DNA of 43,882 nucleotides from Cudoniella acicularis (Eukaryota; Ascomycota; Leotiomycetes; Helotiales; Helotiaceae). The stretch spans positions 1 to 43,882 of the forward strand of contig JAAMPI010000306.1 of assembly GCA_013054445.1 (NCBI GenBank), given 5' to 3'. A model generated the notes under the pieces. The model was given only the letters and a program-made list of their open reading frames with translations. It was not told the DNA's origin and did not search any database. Positions 33,321 to 43,214 of this stretch are shown here, piece by piece (position 1 is the first letter of the stretch; each line of letters begins with the position of its first letter). The translations under genes were made by a program, and so were the position numbers.

Positions 33321-34012
33321 CCCATCTCTTCTTCCATGCGGGAGTTGTTGTTTGAAGTTTGACTTTCTACTCAAACACTACTTGAGGGCAATAGTATGGG
33401 GGAAAAAATAGAATTTTCGAAGTTCTTGATTGTTGAGAAAGAATAGCATAATGATTCGCTCGAACTTCTCCGTGGGTAAAGTCTGAAGTGCTGGTTAGAA
33501 CGGAAGGAATGACTGGGGCGAACTCTCACATACTATGCTTTCCCCATATGTCTACTATAACTATAGTATATAGAGAAACCTCAAATAACAGCTAAACATA
33601 AAGACAGTGAAATTCTGGATAGCAAGTCACTCGCATTATTGCTGGTAGAAAATAAAAGTCTGGGCAGAAGAAAATAACAAAAATATATGGTATTGCCATT
33701 GGTTGCAGATCCCTGAAGGGATGACGAAGGTGTTGGTGCTAGAGGGGTTTAAGAATTTTACCTAGATTTGTGATGAAATAGATTCTTGATTCCAAGTAGT
33801 CCGGTGCCGGTTAGCCTCGTTCAGCCTGATATAGGTAGTTATCTGTAGAATGGATCGAGTGGTACCTCAGTTGGCCAAGAAATCTAGCGGCCAGCCTGCC
33901 ATCAGATATATACAGTCCGGGAAAGGAATCTGACCACTGATTGAAAAATTGAAAGGGGCTTGCGAAGGTATGTAAAGAAGCGCAAGAGCTAATAAAAACA
34001 ATAAAAACGTAT
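33321..34012. other. Intergenic, nothing recognised
   Basis: AT-rich upstream flank of the dead transporter. No motif seen. Confidence 0.5.
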
Positions 34013-34438
34013 CTACAGAACTTGGTAAGCATCATAAATGACTCTCGTCCCATTTCTTGCTGAACTCGCAATGGCCACCACACTATTCAACCAAGAATAT
34101 CTGCTGTCACCGGTTTCAAACGTCAAATGTAATCTCACGCGGTATTCGTCCGGTGTGTGCTTGTCCTCATCTCCAAGTTCTTCCAAGATTGCCTTCTTCC
34201 CTGTCCGTGTACTAGTCGTTTTGAGAAATATGTATACCCCGTCGTGAGCCAAGAGATTGTATCTGGTGCCGAGATGTGCGGTCTGCTGATCACCATCATG
34301 ATCTTGAATCGTTTCCCAATCTCCATCACTAGGCAGAATATTTCCACGCAGCTTTGGGCCTTCAAAGCGGCCACCTTTGAATATAACCGTGCTCCGGTTT
34401 CCGTGTCCTCCTTCTCCAATATGTCTAAAGCTCTCCAT
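34013..34438 (-). CDS. DUF3237 family protein
   Basis: Small beta-barrel family of unknown biochemical role. From ATG 34438 the frame gives 141 aa with GGRFEGPKLRGNILPSDGDW, then LGTRYNLLAHDGVYIFLKT and a C-terminal RLHLTFETGDSRYSWLNSVV, the DUF3237 pattern. The same frame runs upstream as FLFHLECN to a TTATAG that could be a splice acceptor, so the leader probably holds an intron. A GTATGC donor exists near 34573, which would leave 34438 as the first ATG. The family normally has text like FLFxLE at its N-terminus, so a start in an upstream exon is possible. A TATATAAG on the minus strand at 34672-34679 fits its promoter. Confidence 0.8.
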   Translation of the reverse strand: MESFRHIGEGGHGNRSTVIFKGGRFEGPKLRGNILPSDGDWETIQDHDGDQQTAHLGTRYNLLAHDGVYIFLKTTSTRTGKKAILEELGDEDKHTPDEYRVRLHLTFETGDSRYSWLNSVVAIASSARNGTRVIYDAYQVL

Positions 34439-35020
34439 ATTGCACTCGAGATGAAAGAGAAACTATAAAGATGGAACAGGTAAGGCGAAATTTGGCTTCA
34501 CCCCTATTGAACGGTTAACAGGTTGATTCAGTAATAGCGATGAATGCTAGTTGCGTGTGAAAGATAGCATACATTGCGTGTTAGTGAGGCTCGAAGTCGG
34601 ATGAGGCAACTCGATAGTTCTTGGAGGTATGGTGTCGAAATATGTGATGAGGGTCGATGTTATTTTCTTCCTTATATAGAAAATCCGAGGTAGTTGGATT
34701 TCGTAAACTTGCAATTATTGATTTGGAATCCTATATCATAAACTGTTAAGTGGATTGTCGTGACGTTTGCTGAAATCCTGCCGAAGATGTGCCGTTTAGT
34801 GAGCGGACCAGCCCTGTTAGATTGTTCACAATAGCCTCTTCAATATTAAAGCTCTAGACAAAATACCTATGTAGGCTTCGTCTCTCTTCAAAAACAGCAA
34901 TTCCAGCATTTAGACCAGCAAAAGGAGAGATGCTCGAGTATTCCGAGCAACCTTCACATTAAACCTTCGGCGTTGCCTCTGACGAGTTTGGTTGTTCGAA
35001 GTAGTTACCTTGTTCGGTAA
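34439..35020. other. Intergenic and 5' leader of the DUF3237 gene
   Basis: Contains the TATATAAG at 34672-34679 (-). No other feature. Confidence 0.5.
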
Positions 35021-35782
35021 TTAACTGTTTGTAGAATTTGTGGTATGAATCGAACTCGAAGATGGATCTGAAGCAGATGCAATTGTGGTCGTGGCCGACC
35101 CTCCCACAACATCATGCTGTGTATCGGTGGCTTGATCCTGCACAGCGAGCATTTCCACCTCTTTGCTTTTTCCCTTATCGTTATGTTCGACACCGTCCAT
35201 CGCCACATCTCCCTCCCCATCCACAGCCTTTCTCCCGTCTTCAATACCACCTATGTCCATACCCTCTTTGCCCTTCCCACCCTCATCCTCATCTCCAAAC
35301 TCACTCCCACTACCTTCAGTCTCCCATTCACTATCGCCGCTACTCTCATTAGCCAACCGGAGCGTTTCTTCAAGCACCAAGAAATCCCTCTCCAACATCT
35401 CCGCCCAATTCTGCACGTTCCCCAACTCCTTCACCTTCCTCGCGCCTTCATCTGCCACCTTCCTCAACTTCTCGGTTTCCTTTCGCAAATTTGCTGTTTC
35501 CTTAATGACATCTTTCTGCTGCTTCTCTAGCTGAGCAGAATTGGCGTGCAAGGTAGTAGCGCGTGTGCGAAGTGAGGTGTCCAGCGAGGAGCCAATGTTG
35601 CTCATAGAGGCTTCGAGGGCGACGCGTGCTTCGGCGATTTGGCGAGCGGATTCGGGAGAGGGAGGAGAGGGTAGGGCAGAGATGTGGGATTGAGATCGAG
35701 AGTGCGCTTGGGACTGGGAGCGCGAGTGTGAGGTAGAGGGCCCGGAGGCTGCGGACGTGGAAGCTGTTGCTGTTGCAGACAT
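35021..35782 (-). CDS. BLOC-1 subunit 1 homologue (GCN5L1/BLOS1 family)
   Basis: Part of the endosomal BLOC-1 complex. The first ATG in frame is 35782, giving 253 aa without introns. Residues 1-45 are Ser/Ala/Gln-rich and disordered. The GCN5L1 coiled-coil follows: ARQIAEARVALEASMSNIGS, LHANSAQLEKQQKDVIKET, NLRKETEKLRKVADEGARK and NVQNWAEMLERDFLVLEET, with LRL after it. The rest is an acidic, low-complexity tail that is longer than in animal BLOS1. It sits head-to-tail with RPS8, about 400 bp downstream of that gene's stop. Confidence 0.82.
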   Translation of the reverse strand: MSATATASTSAASGPSTSHSRSQSQAHSRSQSHISALPSPPSPESARQIAEARVALEASMSNIGSSLDTSLRTRATTLHANSAQLEKQQKDVIKETANLRKETEKLRKVADEGARKVKELGNVQNWAEMLERDFLVLEETLRLANESSGDSEWETEGSGSEFGDEDEGGKGKEGMDIGGIEDGRKAVDGEGDVAMDGVEHNDKGKSKEVEMLAVQDQATDTQHDVVGGSATTTIASASDPSSSSIHTTNSTNS

Positions 35783-36193
35783 CTTGTAGGTACTGTTAGA
35801 AGCGCGCAATCTGTGTCATCAAGAATCGATATGAAAGGCGCAGGAAAGCATATGACGAAGAGAGAGATGCTATGCAACGGTAGATTACTACTGCGCGACG
35901 ATTGTTGTTGTGAAGTGGGAATGGTAAGCAGTCAAGAGCATGGTGTTGAAGCAGTACCATGTGATGCGGGGTCGAAATCGAGATTACAAGGATTAGACAA
36001 TTCAGCCAACATCACGTCCAAGAATCAAACCGTCAAGTTTACGAAAGTTCTAGAATTGCTTTTGGTATTTCTTTTGAATTTGTCATAGCCTTTCTTCGAA
36101 GATCATGCTACGAAGATTTTCGCAGTTCGCAAATGCAACTCCATGCCATGAATTCCACAGAAGAACACCCATACCAGCCCAGCAGAAAATTCT
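35783..36193. other. Intergenic, BLOC-1 subunit promoter and RPS8 3' flank
   Basis: No feature recognised. Confidence 0.5.
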
Positions 36194-36869
36194 CTACTTG
36201 CGCAATTGTCTCTGGTAGAAAGCCAGCTCCTCGCCCTCCAAAATGTAACCATCAACACGTCCACTCTGTCCGGGTCGGGATGAAATGACAGCGAAAAGAC
36301 GACCGGCCTCGAACTGCTTCTCCAATGCTGGCTCAACCTTTCCTTGAGCAGCGAATCGGGTAGCCTGCTTCTTCTCTACACCCTTGCTCTTCTTCTCTGG
36401 CTCAGCGTGCTCTTGTCCAGCCTTCTGTTGACGTCTTCGGCCCAAGTTCTGACCGTAGTGTGCTTCGTACCATTGTCTGAAAGGAGCGGCATCGACTTGG
36501 ACGACGGCGGATTTGGTGAGGGTGTTGGTTCGGACAAGTTCGTTGTTGGAAGGATGGAATGCGACAACGATCACACGGACCTTACGGGCGATTCCCTCAG
36601 AGGCCCATGAAAAGTTGCCGGCTTCGAGACGAAGGGCACGAAATTTTCGGTTGCCACCACGAGTACGGACAAGATGGATTCTCTTTGATCCAATACGGGT
36701 GTTGGACTCTTGTCGGCCGGCTTCGAAAGCGCGCTTCTTCCCTGTAAATTCTCAGTTTTCAGGTCGGAACATATGTCAATGACATATGGGCTTTCTACTA
36801 CGCACGGTAATATGATCGCTTGGCGCCAGAGGCGGAGCGCTTGTGTCGACTGTCACGGCTAATACCCAT
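36194..36869 (-). CDS. RPS8: 40S ribosomal protein S8 (eS8)
   Basis: Structural protein of the small cytosolic ribosomal subunit. Exon 1 (36806-36869) starts MGISRDSRHKRSASGAKRSY; a 64-nt intron (36742-36805, GTGCGT...TTACAG) leads to exon 2 (36194-36741), which reads KKRAFEAGRQESNTRIGSKR, VRTRGGNRKFRALR and AVVQVDAAPFRQWYEAHYG, ending ELAFYQRQLRK. Total 203 aa, the normal length for the family. Upstream, CAG|GTTAGT at 37177 and CCCCAG at 36881 define a probable 297-nt 5'-UTR intron, common in fungal ribosomal protein genes. Intact, as expected for an essential gene. Confidence 0.97.
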
Positions 36870-36880
36870 GATTGCGGTTT

Positions 36881-37177
36881 CTGGGGATGAGGAGAAGTTA
36901 GCAAACTGTAGAACAGGGTGTTGGTTGAACAGCTTTGATGATAAGATACCACGACGTTGCCAACGACAAGAATTTCTGCGCAAAAGGGTGAAATCGTTGA
37001 ATTATGAGCAGCGGATGGGAACAAGTATTTGCAGATTCGTAGTATTCCGAATTGCAGAGTATTGTGTGATTCAAGCCGTTCAAATATTCCCAATTTCGCA
37101 CCGGCAGATTCTGATCGTGGAGAGGGAGGGGTGGAATGGAGAGTGATATCGGAGCAGAACAGCGATCTCATACTAAC
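36881..37177 (-). other. Probable 5'-UTR intron of RPS8
   Basis: Donor GTTAGT at 37177 and acceptor CCCCAG ending at 36881, eleven nt before the ATG. Length 297 nt. Inferred from splice signals only. Confidence 0.6.
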
Positions 37178-37319
37178 CTGATGATTCGAAAGTTCACCAG
37201 CACAATCGATAATGTTGTCGTTGTCGAAGATTGGTTGTCGAGGTCGTGAAAAATTCTAAAATTCCAAAGTGCGAATGTGGAGTTTGGCGGGAATGCTAAG
37301 CGAGAGAGCAAAAGTGGAT

Positions 37320-37354
37320 CACGTGCGGCTGAGGCTCTGCCGTCGCATCACGTG
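37320..37354. promoter_or_regulatory. Pair of CACGTG boxes upstream of RPS8
   Basis: Two CACGTG motifs at 37320-37325 and 37349-37354, 29 bp apart, about 150 nt upstream of the putative RPS8 5'-UTR intron. CACGTG is the Cbf1-type bHLH site and such sites occur in ribosomal protein promoters of several ascomycetes. Role here is inferred from position. Confidence 0.45.
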
Positions 37355-37704
37355 AGTACCCGACAACAAATATCGCGGACGCGTGCGAAGCAGCAACACA
37401 AACTACACAAAATTCTTCACGAATTCTTTCACTTACTGTGCACACCTGGGTTTGTTAACTTGCTACAAAAACCATTGGCATTGCACCATTTGATCTGATG
37501 ATTTCAGTCGTCTGCGGTCTCTTCACGATGCTGAAAGATGTTCAGAAAAAAGACCAACTCTTGGAGTTCTGGTATTGGCTAAACACCATACTGGTCTATT
37601 ACTGGTCCAAAATCTCGATTGTTTAGAAGGGCAATCTTTGATTGGAACCCCACCAAACATTTATACGGATACGGTACATTCTTCTCAACATCGCCCTACA
37701 AAAT

Positions 37705-40399
37705 CTACAAAAGACCAGCATCCTGCTTAAACTCCGTCATCCATTGCGCACAATCAGCGGCTGTCTGATTCCACGGATCATCATCATCAAAAATAATCCA
37801 CCGCGCCTGGTTCTGAATCTCCGCATCTGAAGGAATATGTCGCGCAGGGTTGTTGAGTGATAGACAGGACGCAACGTATCGCAAAAGCTCATACCGGAGT
37901 CTCTGGTAGGAATTAGTGTCACTTAAAAAGCATGGTTGCGAGATAGTTGGGTCCGTTTCCGAAATGTTTCCCAAAACAAATTGTCGGTGTCGGGGAAGTT
38001 CATCGCGAGTCGCTGGAGTACTTATTGTGGACACTTGCTGACTTGTATCACAGGTGCAGTCTGGTGCAAACGGAATTTCAGGTATGTCCCAATACAATGC
38101 CTGTCCGTGATTAGGTAGATCTTCGGACGTGAATTCATGGGTCGGCTCAAAATTGGGTTGAAAATCACCGTTCCCATGATCTTCCATCGCATCGAGGCTA
38201 ACCGAACGATCTTGGCCATCAAGAACATGATGCAAACTAGTTCCGCCGTTTATTTGATTCGTTGATTCCATTGCCCTCTTTCGAAAAGGCCTAATCCATG
38301 CTCTTGACGACATGATCAAATGTCGAAACCAAGATACAGCACGATGGCTTTGAAAACTCGAATTGGATTCCATATCGGCCAATATGTGAAAAGCTCGGAG
38401 TTGCAAGTCAACGTCTGTTGGAACCTTCCCGAGAGACTTTTGTCTAGCAGCGAAATCAAGCAGCTGTTTTTCTTGCGGGCACTCCAATCTGTCTTCCACC
38501 CTCCCTGTTTGGGGGTGAATGGGGGTTTCAGCCAGAGGAGTTCCGCCATTAATTGTCCTACTAGGATTTTCGTCTTCGAGGAACAAGTCATGAAACCATG
38601 ATTCAGCTGGTATCTGATTGCCTCTCGGGCTAGTCGAGAGGCTTGCCAAAATACGACGAACTTCAAGCTTCAGTTCATCATGTGTAAGGTCTTGTGGTCG
38701 CAAGGCGTGGTTATCGAAGAAGTTTATAAGTCCTAATTTGACCAAGTCATACGTTGTCCGTTGGGGTTGGCTATCATTTTTGGTGGCAAAAAAAGGCAGC
38801 AAAGTACGACGGTCGACATGGATGAGATCTTTTATTATCAAGGTTAGTTTTCTTGTATAGCAGTAGCGAGGGATACATGTGCTTACATGGCGGTACCCCA
38901 TTTTCCACCAGCTCTTGCACCCGCGGCTCAAAGCCCCACCCTCCTTGCCATTCTGCCATATCACTGCCAGCGGCGAAGTGTGATGCAAGGTGATCCACTC
39001 TGCCCGACCAAGAGTCAAAATGTTCGTCACAAAAGCCACATTTTGACTTGATAGATTCTATTTCCACCTTCCAGTTTTCCATAGGACATGCTTGGAATTT
39101 GGAGTTGTGCAGAAGTTTAAGATGTTGGCGTAGATGATCTTGTCGGTAAAAGGTTCGCTCTTCTAATGACCTGTTACTACAATTGGAAAAGTTATGGGCC
39201 ACCAAGTGTGCTTCATCCGGATCAGGCTGAGAGCAAAATACACAGCATTCAAGTTGCGTATCTGGATGCAGAAAGGTAGCCCCATTTGGGGCACATGTCC
39301 ATTTTTCTAATGTCAAATGCATTGACTTCTCGTGCCTTTTCCAGTCATGTCTTCGCTTGAAGCTTTTTGTACAGAAAGTGCATTGATAGGTTTTGTGGTG
39401 CATAGGGGAATTGAGGCCAACAATGTTTTTGGAAATGGGTCTGCAACGACGGCGACGAGTCTTTCGAAAACCGAAAGAGCTGGAGGAGCTGCCTGAATGC
39501 CAGGACCGGAATGATGTTGACGAACCATCGCTGTCACTTCGGTGGTCCAAACTCCTAGTTGAGGATGCGTCGTCCACGGATTGAGATGCGGTCGAAAAAT
39601 CACCATCAGGATATCCGTTTCCACTAGACCTGTCTACTCGAGAAGTACAAGATGTGCTGATTGCGTTAACTATATCAGTATATGCTGCATGGTCATCTTC
39701 GGGGGGAGATGAACGCCATCGTTCAAAGGGATTCATCATTTGCAGGGCGGGTGTAGATGGACGATTGATGATGTCGCGTGGTGATGACTTGGAAAAGCTT
39801 CCAATACTAGCGTTTGGTACTGGACGCGCCCGTCGCCGTGCATTGGCAAGCCAGGTTGTTACTTGGGTTTTGCTGAGGCCAGTCCGCCAGCTAAGGTTGT
39901 CTTTCTCCTCTTCTGAGGGATATGGCGAGTTTTTGTTGGTCGAAAGCCAATTCCTGAGTACTAAAACTGATGATTGAGAGAATCTTGGAACTCTCTTTTT
40001 ATTCTGCGGAGGCTCGCTTTTCGTTTCTTCCTGGTGATGGTCCCATTCATTGAGTGTTGGATCATCTACGGGGAGATTGGTAGCCGCCATCTCAATAGCT
40101 CCTCGTTCTTGAGCGCTAGGACTCTCGTCCTTAGATACACCCTCGATTTCATCGCCAATGCTCGGTTCTTTCGCATGTGATGTGAAGCTTGTGTCATTAT
40201 CGGTATTGGATACAATATCTGGACTGAAGTGTGGTCCATCGAAGGGATTTCGCTGGAGTGGCAAAGGATTTGAAATGAAGTCGTGATTGCCGGTTTGGAG
40301 CACAGCCCAATCTGGTTCGTTATGGAAGTCAAGGCCAAAATCGTCAGACGAATCAGGACAAGGGTCAACCTCGAAGGCAAACTCAGGCCCCTCTAACAT
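37705..40399 (-). CDS. Homeodomain plus C2H2 zinc-finger transcription factor
   Basis: Nuclear DNA-binding regulator. The first ATG in frame is 40399; the frame extends 24 nt further without ATG. Exons 38887-40399 and 37705-38828, joined across a 58-nt intron (GTAAGC...AAAAG), give 878 aa. A TALE-type (KN) homeodomain lies at about residues 133-192 (WLSTNKNSPYPSEEEKDNL, WLANARRRAR). C2H2 fingers: CTFCTKSFKRRHDWKRHEKS at about 341, with the closing His after it; a weaker one CVFCSQPDPDEAHLVAH at about 386; and CGFCDEHFDSWSGRVDHLAS at about 480. The long C-terminal half has no recognised domain. Ser-rich segments flank the fingers. This architecture recurs in Pezizomycotina; target genes are unknown. 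Intact. Confidence 0.9.
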
Positions 40400-41045
40400 T
40401 TCGACTCGGATTCTCCGAATCAAACTCGCTGCTCAAAGAGATGTTCAGACTCCTGCGAAAAGGTATAGACAGAAGATAAAATGGGCATAATGTGAATCAT
40501 TCTACTCAACAAGCAGTACCTCACCTACCTATTGTGCCCATGGTCAAATTTTGGAGAGGGAGGTTGCGCCCTGTTGTCAGAAATTGTGGGGTCAGGTGGA
40601 GTGCCTTTAACTACACTGGGAATGGCCCCTGTCAGACAGCTGCGCCCCTAAATCTTTGATCACAGGGCGACCAAACATCTTCATGGACTTGTTTTCAGAT
40701 ACTATATTCCCTAGGGAAGAGGAATTTCTCACAGAGGCCCTTGTCGCGATGTATGGCGATGTATTCGCTTTCTCTGACGCGTCGACGCCCTACGGGCAAT
40801 CACTCTACCGTGCATCCAGTTTAATAATTGAATCCACCCAAACGGCTTCATTCTGTCAGAATCTCACGCCCTGTTTAATTTCATAGGCCAAGTAGTTTTG
40901 AAGATTTGAAAACAGATTGATATCTGCAGATTTTTCAGTTCTCCTTTCTTTTGAATCCGTGTCTTTCACATGTCTATCCTTACACAAATAATTTCAAATC
41001 ATTGCCTGTTAATTCTGGTTTTGGTTTCCCCTCAAAGTTTCAAAA
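40400..41045. other. Divergent intergenic region
   Basis: Shared 5' region between the transcription factor and the monocarboxylate-type transporter. No clear TATA box or other site recognised. Confidence 0.5.
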
Positions 41046-42508
41046 ATGTCAAGTCTCAAATTGGATTCCCTACCAGACGAGCCTGTCGAAGCTCTATCCC
41101 ATGATACCAGTTCGTTATCAAATGATGGCATTCCCGACGGCGGTTTTGGGTGGATTCAAGTTGTCGTGGCATTTACCATGAATTGTTTTACCTGGGGTCA
41201 AACAGCTGTACGCATCTCCTAGAGCTGCATTAGGTGGACGACATTGACAAATTTTAGTCATATTCGGTATATTTGGCTTTTTACTTGTCAAACAATACCT
41301 TTCCTGAAGGCAGGCCTATCGACTACGCTTTCATAGGCGTCTTCAGTTCTCTCTATCGATGCTTGTTGCGCCATTTGTTACGATTTTAACGCGTCGATTG
41401 GGAACCAAACCTCCAATGTTGCTAGGTATATGCATTCAAACGGGCGGATTCATTTTCGCTTCCTTTGCCACACAGTTGTGGGAATTGTACCTCTCGCAAG
41501 GTGTTCTTCTGGGCATTGGTCTAGGCATTACTTACGTTCCCAGCGCACCCATTCTGTCACAATGGTTTTCCAAACGAAGAAGTCTTGCCGTTGGCATCAG
41601 TTCCGCTGGATCAGGAGTCGGCGGCATCCTCTTCTCATTCGCCAGCAAAGCCCTTATTTCAAACATATCTCTAGCTTGGGCATTCCGAGTCACTGCACTA
41701 ATCGTGGGAGTCATGAATCTGCTTTCAGTTCTTCTTCTTCGCGACCGGAATGGTGCCGTGAAAACGAAATACGTCGGCTTCGATACGAAACTGTTTTTCC
41801 GTTGCGACGTTCTCCTGATGCTTGGGTGGGCATTCATGAGCATGTTGGGGTACATCACGCTCTTGTATTCGCTGCCCGACTATGCAAACTCCCTTGCACT
41901 GAGTACAGGACAAGCTGCCACTATTTCTGCTCTTTTGAACCTTGGTATAGCCGTGGGAAGGCCGATAATAGGCCTCATGAGTGATCAGTTGGGTCGCACA
42001 GAGGTTGCTGCAACGGCAACATTTCTTTGTGGTCTCATTTGCTTTGCTATCTGGATACCTACAAACACCTACGGAGTTTTGATTATCTTCGCAGTTTTGA
42101 GTGGCGCTTTAGTTGGTGTCTTCTGGATGGTAAGTCATCCTCACTTACCCACTTGAGTGAAAGTATAGCACTCACTTCACCAGACAATTGCACCCATTGC
42201 TACGGAAATCGTGGGTCTGGCTGAACTCCCGTCGCTCTTATCGATTACCTGGCTGGTTATCGTTCTGCCAATTTTATGTAGGTGATCCAAGACTCGTTCG
42301 CCGTGAAAATAGTTATCTAACTTGTCTTAAAATAGTTTCGGAGGTTATCGCTCTCGAGCTAAGACGTGTAGGTTCAGATAAGGAATATTTATATTCACAG
42401 ATCTTTGCGGGGCTGTCGTTTCTCGTTGCAAGTCTGTCTTTGTCTTGCTTATGGTATGTTAATCCAAAAAGAGGCAATATTAAGTCGCAAGCAAGAAACA
42501 CTCTATAA
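41046..42508 (+). CDS. MFS transporter, monocarboxylate (MCT/MCH) type, one-base deletion
   Basis: Plasma- or organelle-membrane transporter of the monocarboxylate porter family. ATG 41046; exons 41046-41207, 41258-42129, 42184-42277 and 42336-42508, all GT-AG with consistent outer phases. Motifs: DGGFGWIQVVVAF at the first helix, SYSVYLAFYLSNNTFPEG, LGIGLGITYVPSAPILSQWF, RRSLAVGISSAGSGVGGI and WMTIAPIATEIVGL. Between YAFIG and LSMLVAPFV the frame shifts by one base at about 41338-41340. Relatives have IGGLQF there, so one G of GGCGGT seems lost. With that base the gene would be 433 aa; without it translation stops early. True mutation or assembly error cannot be told apart here. Confidence 0.85.
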
Positions 42509-43214
42509 TACATGATTGCGATCACTGGCCACCTAATCTGTTTGTGAATTTCCTGTCAAAAACTCGCCGATGCCGTGGAAGAAATGCTAAGGAAAGTCTG
42601 AGAGGGGGTTGGAAGAGAGGGGAGACTTAGTTCCTTTCAAGAGGCACTCGCTAAAATTACAGCGTGCAGTTCCCTATAATTCGGCGTTCAGCGGCTAAAT
42701 TATAGCACACCAGCACCTGTAACTCAATAACCAAAAGCCCAAAAGGTACAGTCATTTCAAACCAGCTTATTTTCAGTATCTAGCTGCACAGCCCTTTTCA
42801 AGTAATAAGCAGTAGCTAATTATTTCTCATGTATGTTTTGCAGTTATTAGAACCTATTTTACGGGGGGGGGACGTTGAGAAGGAGTTCCGTCACGTGCAA
42901 ACCTTTTAATTACTGTGAGCTATTTTGTACGTGATCCACTGATCATCCCGAAGTCATCATGCTCTTCAAAACACAAATCACTTCTCACAACTCACAACTC
43001 ACCAGCTTTCGAGAGAACAAATCTCTCAGAACAAGGAAAAGGCTTCTTGGGAAACTACTGCTCAAAGCAGCTTAAGTCAAATCGCATGATCGATCGAAGC
43101 ATACTAGACTATAACAGACAGTTGTTTGTCAGGATTCAGCCCCCACTTAAACCGTTTTACTCGCATTAATATCACGGAGTTCTTCATAAAGCTTCACAAC
43201 CACGCACCCTCGCA
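42509..43214. other. Intergenic with repeat copy 3
   Basis: Contains the degenerate repeat at 42647-42705. 42800-43200 shows nothing I recognise. Confidence 0.5.
42647..42705 (-). repeat. Degenerate short interspersed repeat, copy 3
   Basis: On the minus strand AATTATAGGG is followed within 5 nt by TGCACGCTGTAA, like copy 1 at 26991. GCGTTCAGCGG at 42684-42694 is the exact reverse complement of CCGCTGAACGC in copy 1. An internal inverted pair CTATAATT (42674-42681) / AATTATAG (42698-42705) could form a hairpin. Confidence 0.5.

Noticed and set aside
35045..35058. GAATCGAAC, reverse complement of a tRNA B box
   Set aside because: Lies in the C-terminal coding region of the BLOC-1 subunit; no cloverleaf can be drawn.
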